A DNA stretch of 64,000 bases from Arthrobacter sp. UM1 (GCF_020483305.1 NZ_JACWAB010000003.1:1-64000), one strand, 5' to 3'; positions 24,702 through 33,162 are shown, counted from the stretch's first letter. Numbers and translations are program-made. The notes: generated by a model from the sequence alone, not told the origin.

Positions 24702-24751
24702 CGAACCGCGGCGTGGAGGTGCCTCGCGGTTCGACGTCAGATCCAAACCTA
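24702..24751 (-). promoter_or_regulatory. gltA promoter -10 and leader hairpin
   Basis: TAGGTT at 24746-24751 (minus) would start transcription near 24739, leaving about 74 nt of leader. Within it, 9-bp perfect arms CGAACCGCG / CGCGGTTCG (24702-24710 and 24725-24733) form a hairpin ahead of the ribosome site. Confidence 0.4.
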
Positions 24752-24872
24752 CCCGCCGGGAGGTTGCGAAAACGAATCCGAACGCCCCGCTGAGGCCCGA
24801 GGTGACGGGTCTCAAATCGGACAGGAAGGGAGCCTACACGCCCCCGGTCAGGGCCGACGGCGCCCCGGCCGC

Positions 24873-26021
24873 TCAGCGGGCAGCCGCGCGCAGCCTCTCG
24901 GCCGCCGCCTGCACGCGCTCGGTGGGGGCGGTCAGCGCGATCCGGACGAACTGCGCCCCGGCGTCCCCGTAGAACACGCCCGGGCCCGCCACGATCCCGA
25001 GGTCCGCGAGGCGGCCGATGGTCTCGAACGCGGGCTCGCCCAAGGTGCACCAGAGGTAGAGCCCGGCTTGCGAGCCCTCGATCCTGAAGCCGTACTCCTC
25101 GAGCGCGGGCTTGAGGATCGCGCGCCTCTCCCGGTACAGCGCCTTCTGCGCCCTCACGTGCGGGTCCTCCTGGACGGCCGCCTCGAGCGCCGCCTGGACG
25201 GGCTTGGGCACGATCATCCCGGCGTGCTTGCGGGAGTTCACGAGGTTGCGCACGAGGTCCCGGTCCCCCGCCACGAACGAGGCGCGGTAGCCGGCGAGGT
25301 TGGACTGCTTGGAGAGCGAGTACACGGCGAGCAGGCGCTCGTGCGAGTCCCCGCAGACGCGAGGGTCCAGCACCGAGGGGACGCGCTCGCCGCCGAGCTC
25401 CTCGTCCCACTCGTCCCAGCCGAGCTCCGCGTAGCACTCGTCCGAGGCCACGACGGCGCCGAGGGCACGGGCCTCGTCCACGAGCTCGCGCAGGCTCTCG
25501 GCGTCGCGAACCATGCCGGTGGGGTTCCCGGGCGAGTTCACCCAGACGAGGCGCACGCGGGAGCGGACGCCGTCGTCGAGGTCGGAGAGGGAGTCCGCGG
25601 CCACGGCCTCTGCGCCCGCGAGCCGAGCGCCGATGTCATAGGTGGGGTACGCGGCCTCGGGACGGACCACGACATCCCCGGGGCCCAGGCCCAGCAGCAG
25701 CGGCAGCCAGGCGACGAGCTCCTTGGAGCCCACCGTGGGCATGACGGCCTCCGGGGTGAGGCCCACGGCCCCGCGGCGGCGCGCGAACCAGTCCGCGATG
25801 GCGGAGCGGAGGGACTCGGGACCGTCCGTCGTCGGATAGCCGGGAGCGTCGGAGGCCGCCGCGAGCGCATCCTGGACGAACTGCGGCGTGGGGTCCACGG
25901 GCGTGCCGATGGAGAGGTCCGCCGTGCCGCCGGGATGCTCAGCCGCGCGCGTGCGGTACGGCGCGAGCTGGCCCCAGGGGTAGTCGGGGAGATCGAGGCC
26001 GAAGGCGCGGCTGGCGCTCAT
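24873..26021 (-). CDS. dapC: Succinyldiaminopimelate transaminase
   Basis: 382 aa fold-type I PLP aminotransferase, actinobacterial DapC type. It converts N-succinyl-2-amino-6-ketopimelate to N-succinyl-LL-diaminopimelate, the step between DapD and DapE. Seen: the PLP-lysine motif YSLSKQSNLAGYRASF (Lys about 240), NSPGNPTG, SDECYAELGWDEW and the C-terminal Arg in FVRIALTAP. The start is 7 nt after the fdxA stop, with GGAG as ribosome site; fdxA-dapC is a conserved actinobacterial pair. Confidence 0.92.
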   Translation of the reverse strand: MSASRAFGLDLPDYPWGQLAPYRTRAAEHPGGTADLSIGTPVDPTPQFVQDALAAASDAPGYPTTDGPESLRSAIADWFARRRGAVGLTPEAVMPTVGSKELVAWLPLLLGLGPGDVVVRPEAAYPTYDIGARLAGAEAVAADSLSDLDDGVRSRVRLVWVNSPGNPTGMVRDAESLRELVDEARALGAVVASDECYAELGWDEWDEELGGERVPSVLDPRVCGDSHERLLAVYSLSKQSNLAGYRASFVAGDRDLVRNLVNSRKHAGMIVPKPVQAALEAAVQEDPHVRAQKALYRERRAILKPALEEYGFRIEGSQAGLYLWCTLGEPAFETIGRLADLGIVAGPGVFYGDAGAQFVRIALTAPTERVQAAAERLRAAAR

Positions 26022-26028
26022 GGGGCTC

Positions 26029-26349
26029 CTACTGGTTCTGCGGGGGCAGGGCGAGGACGAACGGGTGGTCCTTGCCGGTGTTGCCGAGCTTGGCGGCTCC
26101 GCCCGGGGAGCCGATCTCGTCGAAGAACTCGACGTTGGCCTTGTAGTACTCGGACCACTCGTCGGGGACGTCGTCCTCGTAGTAGATGGCCTCGACGGGG
26201 CAGACGGGCTCGCAGGCGCCGCAGTCCACGCACTCGTCGGGGTGGATGTAGAGGGTGCGCTCGCCCTCGTAGATGCAGTCGACCGGGCATTCCTCGATGC
26301 ATGCCTTGTCCTTGACGTCCACGCACGGCTGGGCGATCACATACGTCAC
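26029..26349 (-). CDS. fdxA: Seven-iron ferredoxin
   Basis: 106 aa. Begins (V)[28 protein letters not shown] and continues [21 protein letters not shown]: the cysteine spacing of 3Fe-4S/4Fe-4S ferredoxins such as FdxA. Electron carrier in the cytosol. The GTG at 26349 gives the canonical N-terminus, although an upstream ATG in frame exists at 26430. TAGAAT at 26396-26401 (minus) predicts a start of transcription near 26389. Confidence 0.93.
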   Translation of the reverse strand: MTYVIAQPCVDVKDKACIEECPVDCIYEGERTLYIHPDECVDCGACEPVCPVEAIYYEDDVPDEWSEYYKANVEFFDEIGSPGGAAKLGNTGKDHPFVLALPPQNQ

Positions 26350-26395
26350 GGGTTCTGCCAACTTTCCACTCGAACGGCTTCTCAGACTCTCCGAC

Positions 26396-26401
26396 ATTCT
26401 A
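26396..26401 (-). promoter_or_regulatory. Possible -10 of fdxA-dapC
   Basis: TAGAAT on the minus strand, about 47 nt before the GTG start, giving a leader of about 40 nt. Confidence 0.4.
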
Positions 26402-26432
26402 GTCCGGGCGCACGGATTCGGCAGGGGCATTA

Positions 26433-26438
26433 GAGAAT
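26433..26438 (+). promoter_or_regulatory. Weak -10 of a possibly leaderless mRNA
   Basis: GAGAAT, then 6 nt and GTG at 26445. It has the right spacing but departs from TANNNT; the same hexamer and spacing occur before pgi. Confidence 0.3.
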
Positions 26439-26444
26439 GGTCAC

Positions 26445-26720
26445 GTGACGCATTCAGAGCCCCACCCCCTCAACGCGGCCCCGCTCGGCACGCGCTTCTC
26501 CGTGCGGTTCCGGATCGACGACGACGGCGGCCGCCACACACTCACCGACGTGCTCGGGGTCCTCCGTGAGAGGAATTCCACATCCGTGGTCCTCGAGACC
26601 CGGAGCGGCGAGCTGCGCACCGTCGAGAAGCGCCGGATCGTCGCGGCGAAGCCGGTTCCCCCTCCCCCGGCGCGGCGCGCGCGGAACGGCGGCAGGCCGG
26701 ACGATTCGGAGCAGATCTGA
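26445..26720 (+). CDS. Small protein resembling the SH3-like domain of Rv0428c-type acetyltransferases
   Basis: 91 aa. [20 protein letters not shown], then [27 protein letters not shown], has the pattern of the short SH3-like barrel at the N-terminus of actinobacterial Rv0428c-like GNAT proteins (LTDxLGxL, then VxAAKxVPPRP). Here the barrel stands alone, with no acetyltransferase domain downstream; the following gene is an unrelated regulator. The 20-residue C-terminal tail is basic. Start is GTG at 26445. Function unknown; the family assignment is from memory of the pattern. Confidence 0.65.
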   Translation: MTHSEPHPLNAAPLGTRFSVRFRIDDDGGRHTLTDVLGVLRERNSTSVVLETRSGELRTVEKRRIVAAKPVPPPPARRARNGGRPDDSEQI

Positions 26721-26753
26721 AGGGCCCCGAAGCCATCGGAAAGGCCCAATCGC

Positions 26754-26759
26754 TATGAT
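26754..26759 (+). promoter_or_regulatory. -10 element of a probable leaderless mRNA (wHTH regulator)
   Basis: TATGAT, then GGAGGCC (7 nt) and ATG at 26767. In-frame ATGs at 26755 and 26758 lie inside the hexamer itself, so 26767 is the more likely start. Confidence 0.5.
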
Positions 26760-26766
26760 GGAGGCC

Positions 26767-27264
26767 ATGACAGACGCCGCGTTCGATGCCGATTTCCAAG
26801 CGCGGGCCAGAGCCCTCAGCTCGCCCGTGCGCTTCCGCATCCTGCGCGCCTGTCTCCACGAGTCCCGGACCAACAAGGAGATCGCCGATCTCCTCGAGAT
26901 GAACCCGGCCACCACGCTCCACCACGTGCGCACGCTCGTGGCCGCGGGCTTCCTCGCCGCCGAGGAGCCTCGCACCGGCAAGCGCGGCGCCCGCGAGATC
27001 CCCTACCGCTCCACCGGCGCCACGTGGGGGCGGCACATCCCCAACGTCTCCCACGTGCTCATCGAGACGTTCCTCGAGGAGACGCGCGAGCTGGAATCGG
27101 ACGACATGGACATCTGGCGCCTCGGCGTGAAGCTCACCCCCGAGGACCGCGCCGAGATGATGGGCCGCATCCGCGAGGTCATGGAGGAGTACGCCCTGCG
27201 CGAGCCGGACCCGGAGGGCGAGCCGACCTCCCTGTTCCTCGCGCACTACCGGGACCGGGCCTGA
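26767..27264 (+). CDS. ArsR-like winged-helix transcriptional regulator
   Basis: 165 aa. RARALSSPVRFRILRACLHE, then SRTNKEIADLLEMNPATTLHHVRTLVAAGFL, is a winged-helix domain of the ArsR/HTH_20 kind (residues about 10-75). A helical C-terminal half with many acidic residues (FLEETRELESDDMDIWRLG) probably dimerises. No metal-binding Cys cluster is visible. A palindrome over the -10 of the next gene (27333-27349) is a candidate target. Confidence 0.78.
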   Translation: MTDAAFDADFQARARALSSPVRFRILRACLHESRTNKEIADLLEMNPATTLHHVRTLVAAGFLAAEEPRTGKRGAREIPYRSTGATWGRHIPNVSHVLIETFLEETRELESDDMDIWRLGVKLTPEDRAEMMGRIREVMEEYALREPDPEGEPTSLFLAHYRDRA

Positions 27265-27332
27265 CCTGGCGGGCCCGAGCCGCCTCCCGACGCGCCGCAC
27301 ACCACCCCAGACCCCTCCGACTGGGAAAGCAT

Positions 27333-27350
27333 TTCTACGCGGCGTAGAAT
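27333..27350 (+). promoter_or_regulatory. ppk2 promoter with overlapping operator-like palindrome
   Basis: TTCTACGC-G-GCGTAGAA (27333-27349) is a perfect 8-bp-arm inverted repeat, and its right half contains the -10 hexamer TAGAAT (27345-27350). A bound protein would block RNA polymerase. The neighbouring wHTH gene is the obvious candidate repressor. Confidence 0.5.
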
Positions 27351-27359
27351 ATGAGAATC

Positions 27360-27377
27360 CCTCCGCCCGAGCGGAGG
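27360..27377 (+). promoter_or_regulatory. Small hairpin in the ppk2 leader
   Basis: CCTCCGC-CCGA-GCGGAGG, 7-bp perfect arms, between the predicted start of transcription and the ribosome site. Confidence 0.35.
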
Positions 27378-27414
27378 GCGAGTCTCCGCCCGCCCCCGAG
27401 GAAAGGCCCAGCCC

Positions 27415-28485
27415 ATGGCCAAGAGCAAGAAGACCCGCACGTCCGATTCGATCCCCCGCCCGGAGGGCGCGCAGAAGGCCCTCGAGGAGCAGTCGCGCGT
27501 TCGCGCCGCCCAGGGCAAGTCCGTCACGGTGGACTACGCGGGCGAACTGGACGAGCTCCGCGAACTCGGCGCCCAGGGCCCCTCTGAGCAGGTGGCGTCC
27601 GCGCAGGTGGCCTCCGCACAGCGCGGCAAGGACGGCTCCGGCACGCCGATGCGCAAGAACAATGACGCTTGGCGCATCGACTACCCGTATGACAAGAAGC
27701 TCTCCCGGGACGCGTACGAGAAGGAGAAGCGCAAGCTCCAGATCGAGCTGCTCAAGCTCCAGATGTGGGTGAAGGAGACGGGCCAGAAGGTCCTCATCAT
27801 CTTCGAGGGCCGGGACGCCGCCGGCAAGGGCGGCGCCATCAAGCGCTTCAACGAGCACCTCAACCCCCGCGGCGCCCGGATCGTCGCGCTCGAGAAGCCC
27901 ACCGAGGCCGAGCAGACCCAGTGGTACTTCCAGCGCTACATCGAGCACCTGCCCTCCGGCGGCGAGATCGTCATGATGGACCGCTCCTGGTACAACCGCG
28001 CCGGCGTGGAGCGCGTCATGGGCTACTGCACGCCCGAAGAGTACGAGGAGTTCCTCCGCGAGGCTCCCGTCGTGGAGAAGATGCTGCAGAACAACGGCAT
28101 CCACGTCATCAAGTTCTGGTTCTCCGTGGGCCGCGAGGAGCAGCTCGCCCGCTTCGCAGGACGGGAGACGGACCCGGTGAAGCAGTGGAAGCTCTCCCCC
28201 ACGGACCTCGCCTCGCTGGACAAGTGGGACGACTACACCGAGGCCAAGGAGGCCATGTTCTTCTACACGGACACGCCGCGCACGCCGTGGACCGTGGTCA
28301 AGTCCAATGACAAGAAGCGCGCCCGCCTCGAGGCCATGCGCCACGTGCTCAACCAGCTGGACTACCCGGGCAAGAACCCGGCGTATGTCCACGAGCCGGA
28401 CCCCGCCGTCGTCGGACCCGCCTCCTCCGTCCGCGAGCGGAGCGAGGGCGAGTCGAAGGAGTTCCCGAGCCTCGGGGAGATCTGA
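27415..28485 (+). CDS. ppk2: Polyphosphate kinase 2
   Basis: 356 aa P-loop kinase using inorganic polyphosphate to phosphorylate nucleotides. After about 95 poorly conserved, basic/Ala-rich residues the PPK2 domain begins. Walker A FEGRDAAGKGGAIKRF is at about 128-143, EKPTEAEQTQWYFQRYI follows, and the lid/Walker B region is EIVMMDRSWYNRAGVERVMG. A single PPK2 domain of this kind is usually class I (NDP to NTP). ATG at 27415 with GAGGAAAGG upstream. Ends in a strong shared terminator. Confidence 0.92.
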   Translation: MAKSKKTRTSDSIPRPEGAQKALEEQSRVRAAQGKSVTVDYAGELDELRELGAQGPSEQVASAQVASAQRGKDGSGTPMRKNNDAWRIDYPYDKKLSRDAYEKEKRKLQIELLKLQMWVKETGQKVLIIFEGRDAAGKGGAIKRFNEHLNPRGARIVALEKPTEAEQTQWYFQRYIEHLPSGGEIVMMDRSWYNRAGVERVMGYCTPEEYEEFLREAPVVEKMLQNNGIHVIKFWFSVGREEQLARFAGRETDPVKQWKLSPTDLASLDKWDDYTEAKEAMFFYTDTPRTPWTVVKSNDKKRARLEAMRHVLNQLDYPGKNPAYVHEPDPAVVGPASSVRERSEGESKEFPSLGEI

Positions 28486-28506
28486 CAGCCGGCAGGCGCC
28501 GGACAC

Positions 28507-28546
28507 GCGGAAGGGCCGCGGAGCATGTGCTCCGCGGCCCTTCCGC
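28507..28546. terminator. Bidirectional terminator between ppk2 and typA
   Basis: 18-bp perfect arms starting GCGGAAGGGCCGCGGAGC with a 4-nt loop (ATGT). Serves two convergent genes; no T tract. Confidence 0.85.
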
Positions 28547-28598
28547 TGTGCTGGACCGACCGGTCAGGCTCGACGTTCCGAGCCCGGCTCGCCGGGCG

Positions 28599-30518
28599 TC
28601 AGCCCTTCTTGCCGGAGCGGGCCGCCTTGACGCGGTCCGTGGCGGAGAGGATCACCTTGCGGATGCGAATGGCCTCCGGGGTGATCTCCACGCACTCGTC
28701 CTCGCGGGCGAACTCGAGGGACTCCTCGAGGGTGAGCTTCTTCGGCGGGGTGAGGCCCTCGAAGGTGTCCGCCGTGGAGGAGCGCATGTTGGTGAGCTTC
28801 TTCTCCTTGGTGATGTTGACGTCCATGTCGTCCGCGCGGGAGTTCTCGCCGACGATCATGCCCTCGTACACCTCGGACTGCGGGTCGATGAAGAACGTGC
28901 CGCGCTCCTGGAGGTTGATCATCGCGAACGGCGTGGCCGAGCCGGCGCGGTCCGAGATGAGCGAGCCGGACTGGCGGTACTCGATGTCGCCGGCCCACGG
29001 CTCGTAGCCCTCGGAGTAGGAGGACGCGATGCCCGCGCCTCGGGTCTCCGTGAGGAACTTGGTGCGGAAGCCGATGAGGCCGCGCGCCGGGACTGTGAAC
29101 TCCATACGGACCCAGCCCGTGCCGTGGTTGGACATGCTCGCCATGCGGCCCTTGCGGCCGGCCATGAGCTGGGTGACGGCGCCGAGGAACTCCTCGGGGA
29201 CGTCGATGGTCATGTGCTCCATCGGCTCGTGCAGCGTGCCGTCGACCGTCTTGGTGACCACCTGCGGCTTGCCCACGGTCAGCTCGAAGCCCTCGCGGCG
29301 CATCTGCTCCACGAGGATCGCGAGCGCGAGCTCGCCGCGGCCCTGGACCTCCCAGGCGTCCGGGCGCTCGGTCGGGAGGACCTTGAGCGAGACGTTGCCG
29401 ATGAGCTCCTTGTCCAGGCGGTCCTTGACCTGGCGGGCCGTGACCTTGGCGCCCTTGACCTTGCCCGCGAGCGGCGAGGTGTTGATGCCGACGGTCATCG
29501 AGATGGCCGGGTCGTCCACCGTGATGAGCGGGAGCGGCTGCGGGTTCTCGAGGTCCGTCAGCGTCTCGCCGATCGTGATGTCCTCGATGCCGGCGACGGC
29601 GACGATCTCGCCCGGACCGGCCGACTCGGCGGGCTCGCGCGAGAGGCCCTTCGTGGCGAGCAGCTCGGTGATCTTGACCTGCTTGAGGGAGCCGTCATGA
29701 CGGGCCCAGGCGACCTGCTGGCCCTTCTTGAGGGTGCCGTTGTAGATGCGCAGGAGGGCGAGGCGGCCGAGGAACGGCGAGGCGTCGAGGTTGGTCACGT
29801 GCGCCTGGAGGACGCCGTCCGCGTCATACGTGGGCGCCGGAATGTGCTCGATGATCGTCTTGAAGAGCGGCTCGAGGTCCTCGGAGTCCGGGAGGTCGCC
29901 GTCCGCCGGCTGCTCCGTGGAGGCCTTGCCGTTCTTGCCGGACGCGTAGACCACGGGGACGTCGAGGACCTTGTCCATGTCGATGTCCGGGACGTCGTCG
30001 ATGAGGTCCGAGGCGAGGCCGAGGAGGAGGTCCATCGAGTCGGAGACGACCCCGTCGATCCGGGCGTCCGGGCGGTCCGTCTTGTTGACCACGAGGATGA
30101 CCGGCTTGTCCGCGGCGAGCGCCTTGCGGAGCACGAAGCGGGTCTGCGGGAGCGGGCCCTCGGATGCGTCCACGAGGAGGACGACGCCGTCCACCATGGA
30201 CAGGCCGCGCTCCACCTCGCCGCCGAAGTCCGCGTGGCCCGGGGTGTCGATGACGTTGATGGTGATGTTCTCGCCGTTGGCGGAGGGGCCCGAGTAGAAC
30301 ACCGTGGTGTTCTTCGCGAGGATCGTGATGCCCTTCTCCTTCTCGAGGTCCCCCGAGTCCATGACGCGGTCTTCGACCTCGCCGTGGGTGGAGAAGGCGC
30401 CCGTCTGGCGGAGCATGGCGTCCACGAGCGTGGTCTTGCCGTGGTCAACGTGCGCGACGATCGCGACGTTGCGCAGGTCCTCGCGGACGGCGCGCTGTGC
30501 CGAGGTGGTTTCACTCAT
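28599..30518 (-). CDS. typA: Ribosome-associated GTPase TypA/BipA
   Basis: 639 aa translational GTPase. G1 AHVDHGKTTLVDAML (about 22-36), the switch/G2-G3 region DSGDLEKEKGITILAKNT and DTPGHADFGGEVER, and G4 NKTDRPDAR are all present, followed by EF-G-like domains II, III and V and the TypA-specific C-terminal domain (GTGWVRMEF, GLIGFRTKFLTETRG). It binds ribosomes and affects stress and assembly. ATG at 30518; ribosome site weak. Confidence 0.95.
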   Translation of the reverse strand: MSETTSAQRAVREDLRNVAIVAHVDHGKTTLVDAMLRQTGAFSTHGEVEDRVMDSGDLEKEKGITILAKNTTVFYSGPSANGENITINVIDTPGHADFGGEVERGLSMVDGVVLLVDASEGPLPQTRFVLRKALAADKPVILVVNKTDRPDARIDGVVSDSMDLLLGLASDLIDDVPDIDMDKVLDVPVVYASGKNGKASTEQPADGDLPDSEDLEPLFKTIIEHIPAPTYDADGVLQAHVTNLDASPFLGRLALLRIYNGTLKKGQQVAWARHDGSLKQVKITELLATKGLSREPAESAGPGEIVAVAGIEDITIGETLTDLENPQPLPLITVDDPAISMTVGINTSPLAGKVKGAKVTARQVKDRLDKELIGNVSLKVLPTERPDAWEVQGRGELALAILVEQMRREGFELTVGKPQVVTKTVDGTLHEPMEHMTIDVPEEFLGAVTQLMAGRKGRMASMSNHGTGWVRMEFTVPARGLIGFRTKFLTETRGAGIASSYSEGYEPWAGDIEYRQSGSLISDRAGSATPFAMINLQERGTFFIDPQSEVYEGMIVGENSRADDMDVNITKEKKLTNMRSSTADTFEGLTPPKKLTLEESLEFAREDECVEITPEAIRIRKVILSATDRVKAARSGKKG

Positions 30519-30657
30519 GCGGATAAGGCTCGATTCCTGTCGGTTGCGGCCTTCCGGCGGCGCCTGCTGCGGTGCGGCGCTCGGCTGCGGCGGCCTCGTC
30601 TCATCGGCGGTCCGCCCAACGCGGATCGCCCTGCTCGATTCTACCCGGGAATGCGGA

Positions 30658-30694
30658 AAGGGCCGCCGACCCGGGGTTCGGGTCGGCGGCCCTT
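30658..30694 (-). terminator. Terminator hairpin after the BCCT gene
   Basis: 15-bp perfect arms starting AAGGGCCGCCGACCC with a 7-nt loop, 40 nt past the stop on the minus strand. Confidence 0.75.
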
Positions 30695-30731
30695 CGCCAA
30701 GAGGCCCTTCGTCAAGGGGCCCTTCGCCAGG
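30687..30731. repeat. Three 15-bp direct repeats next to the BCCT stop codon
   Basis: Units at 30687, 30702 and 30717 share GGCCCTTCG(C/T)CA(A/G)G. They begin 4 bp beyond the stop codon. On the minus strand they would read as 5-codon units of the type LAKGP, so they may derive from a lost C-terminal tail. The first unit overlaps the terminator arm. Confidence 0.7.
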
Positions 30732-30734
30732 CGG

Positions 30735-32660
30735 CTAGCGCCGAACGGCGGAGGAGCCGCGGGAGCGCCCGCCGTCGAGGCCCGACTCGATGCCGGCGTC
30801 CTCGAAGTGGGCGCCGACGCGCTCGTCGATCCAGCCGTGGACCGAGTCGTGGACGCTGCCCTTCACGTGCCGGGTCATCGCGTCCCGGAACTGGGCGCGC
30901 TCGAACCGCAGCCGCGCCTCGTGCTCGCGGTGGAACGCGAGCGCCGTCGAGGCGGCCATGAGCACCATGACCACGGAGAACGGCAGCGCCGTGAGGACGG
31001 CGACCGTCTGGATGGTGGTCAGCCCGTCGCCCGTGAGGAGCGCGATGGCGATGGCCGCCGCGGCGACCGCCCAGAAAACGCGCAGCCACGGCTTCGGCTC
31101 GGTGTCGCCGCCGGAGGCGATCATGCCCATCACCATGGCGCCGGAGTCAGCGGAGGTGATGAAGAAGACCGCCACGAGCAGCAGCGCTCCGACGATGAGG
31201 GCCGGTCCGCCCGGCATGTCGCCGAGCATGTCGAAGAGGACGTTGTTGACGTCAACCGCTCCGCCCTTGCCGACGAGCCCGCCGCCGCCCTTGAGCTCGC
31301 GGTACAGGGCGCTGCCGCCGAGGACCGAGAACCAGAGGAACGTGACGAGGGTCGGCACCACGAGCACGCCGCCGACGAACTCCCGGACCGAGCGGCCCTT
31401 GGAGACGCGCGCGATGAACACGCCCACGAAGGGCGCCCAGGAGATCCACCAGCCCCAGTAGAACGTGCTCCAGGAGGCCTGCCACTTCTCGCCGTCCGCG
31501 CCACGGAGCGCGAACGTGTTGAACGTGAGTCCGACGACGTTCTGCAGGTAGTTGCCGATCGACTGCACGAACTCGCGCAGGATGAACAGCGTGGGGCCCG
31601 CGAAGAGCACGACGACGAGCAGGACCGCCGCGATGACGAGGTTGATGTTGGAGAGCCACTTCATGCCCTTGTCCACGCCGGAGACCACCGAGGCGATCGT
31701 CAGCACCGTGATGCCGATGATGAGCCCGATCTGCGTGGTCTGCGTGGCCTTGGCGATGTTCTCGTGCTCCAGGCCCGCGGAGATCTGCATGACGCCGAGG
31801 CCGAGCGAGGTCGCCACGCCGAAGAGCGTGCCGACGAGCGCGACGACGTCGATCGTGTCGCCCCACGCGCCGCGGATGCGCTTGCCGAAGAGCGGCTCGA
31901 GCGCCCAGCGGATCGAGATGGGGTTGCCTCGGCGGTGCACCGAGTACGCCACGCCGAGCCCCACGATCACGTAGATGCTCCAGGCGTGCAGCCCCCAGTG
32001 GAGGAACGTCTGCGTCATGGCCCGCTGGGCGACGGCGGTCTGGTCGCCTCCCTGCCCGGGCGGCGGTGACGCGAAGTGGGACAGGGGCTCGGCGGCGCCC
32101 CAGAAGACGAGGCCGATGCCCATGCCGGCCGCGAAGAGGAGCGCGAACCAGGAGCGGAGGGAGAAGGCGGGCTCGTCGTCGTCCTTGCCGAGCTTGATGT
32201 CGCCGAAGCGGGACAGGCCCACCCAGAGGGCGAACGCCACGAACACCGCGACGATGAGGACGTAGTACCAGCCGAAGCCGCCGATCACGTTCTTCTGGAT
32301 CGCGGCGATCGCCGTGGAGGACTGGTCCGGGAACAGGAGCGTCCAGCCGATGAACAGCGCGATGATGACCGCCGAGGGCCAGAACACGCCGCGCTTCACG
32401 CCGCTGCGGGCGGCGCCGCGTCCCCGGCGCGAGTCCGGGTCACGGACGTCAGGAGAGTCCGTCGCTGCGTTCGCCGCGGCTGCCGCGGCGCCGTCTCTTG
32501 CTCCACTCCCCCGCGTGGTCTCGCGCTCGCCGGGCGCCGTCCCTTCGACGCCAGGAGCCGTGTCTCCGGTGCCGGGCGGCGAGTCTGCGGCGCGGCGGGG
32601 CGCAGCGGGAGAATCCGCCCCAGCCGCTTCGGGCTTCAGGTTCTTGTGGGATGAGTCCAT
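30735..32660 (-). CDS. BCCT-family betaine/choline/carnitine transporter
   Basis: 641 aa sodium-coupled osmolyte carrier of the BetP type with 12 membrane helices. Family motifs: GMGIGLVFWGAAEP (about 185-198), the glycine stretch of helix 1', and the tryptophan-rich STFYWGWWISWAPFVGVFIARVS split over two helices. The first 90 residues are Pro/Ala/Gly-rich and disordered. The last 60 are charged and could sense osmotic state as in BetP, by analogy only. ATG at 32660 with GGAAGAG ahead. A -10-like TAGCCT at 32782-32787 (minus) suggests a leader of about 115 nt. Confidence 0.9.
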   Translation of the reverse strand: MDSSHKNLKPEAAGADSPAAPRRAADSPPGTGDTAPGVEGTAPGERETTRGSGARDGAAAAAANAATDSPDVRDPDSRRGRGAARSGVKRGVFWPSAVIIALFIGWTLLFPDQSSTAIAAIQKNVIGGFGWYYVLIVAVFVAFALWVGLSRFGDIKLGKDDDEPAFSLRSWFALLFAAGMGIGLVFWGAAEPLSHFASPPPGQGGDQTAVAQRAMTQTFLHWGLHAWSIYVIVGLGVAYSVHRRGNPISIRWALEPLFGKRIRGAWGDTIDVVALVGTLFGVATSLGLGVMQISAGLEHENIAKATQTTQIGLIIGITVLTIASVVSGVDKGMKWLSNINLVIAAVLLVVVLFAGPTLFILREFVQSIGNYLQNVVGLTFNTFALRGADGEKWQASWSTFYWGWWISWAPFVGVFIARVSKGRSVREFVGGVLVVPTLVTFLWFSVLGGSALYRELKGGGGLVGKGGAVDVNNVLFDMLGDMPGGPALIVGALLLVAVFFITSADSGAMVMGMIASGGDTEPKPWLRVFWAVAAAAIAIALLTGDGLTTIQTVAVLTALPFSVVMVLMAASTALAFHREHEARLRFERAQFRDAMTRHVKGSVHDSVHGWIDERVGAHFEDAGIESGLDGGRSRGSSAVRR

Positions 32661-32781
32661 GTCTCTTCCGTTTTCCGACTGTGCCTTGCCGGTGTCGGCG
32701 CGGAGCTTACGCCCCGTCCGGCGACAGTCCCACGACTGTCAGAACCGGGCGCACGCCTCAGCGCAGACACCTCACTTCTTT

Positions 32782-32787
32782 AGGCTA
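32782..32787 (-). promoter_or_regulatory. Possible -10 of the BCCT transporter gene
   Basis: TAGCCT on the minus strand in an AT-rich stretch, about 122 nt before the ATG. ATGGAA or TGGAAA at 16-17 nt upstream is a weak -35. Confidence 0.35.
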
Positions 32788-33048
32788 TTGATCAATCAGA
32801 TGATTTCCATAGGCATATCACAAGAAGTTGTTACCGTTTTGTTATCGACGCCGGGGGCTTTTCGAGCGCATCATGCCCCTCCTCCCCGTCTCCTCCCCGT
32901 CTCCTCCGCACGGGCGCCCGGAGGCCCACTGCGCCTGGAACGCTTCGGGAATGAGCTCCGGGCAGTCGAGGAGGCCAGCTGGGACGGCTGGGCCGGTCGA
33001 GGAGGCTGGCCGGGCCAGCCAAGGAGACCACGGCAGCGAGCCACCCAG

Positions 33049-33084
33049 GGAGGCGTTCGGGGAGGCGTTCAGGGAGGCGAACGT
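33049..33084. repeat. 12-bp direct repeat, three units
   Basis: GGAGGCGTTCGG, GGAGGCGTTCAG and the diverged GGAGGCGAACGT lie head to tail. Confidence 0.7.
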
Positions 33085-33109
33085 AACAGCCCGACCCAGC
33101 TCGCGGAGG

Positions 33110-33162
33110 GTAGTTTCCGGAACACTTCCGGGCAAAAGCGAACCATTTTTGGTACGGATTTG
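33110..33162 (-). promoter_or_regulatory. 53-bp promoter/operator module, copy B
   Basis: Inverse-orientation counterpart of 86-138 with identical internal spacing. On the minus strand it starts CAAATCCGTACCAA, has a near-palindrome (CGTACCA-N4-TGGTTCG), TTGCCC where copy A has TTGACA, and ends GGAAACTAC. 35 of 53 positions match by hand alignment, with 18 of 21 at one end and 9 of 9 at the other. It points toward the BCCT gene about 450 bp away. Confidence 0.5.

Noticed and set aside
28527-32069. Very long plus-strand ORF (about 1,180 codons) antisense to typA and the BCCT gene
   Set aside because: Composition is Val/Arg/Leu/Glu-rich as expected from the reverse frame of GC-rich genes; it lies opposite two well-supported genes and crosses their terminators.
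32842-33135. 97-codon minus-strand ORF
   Set aside because: Its TTG start lies inside the -35-like part of module B and its sequence comes from 12-bp repeats.
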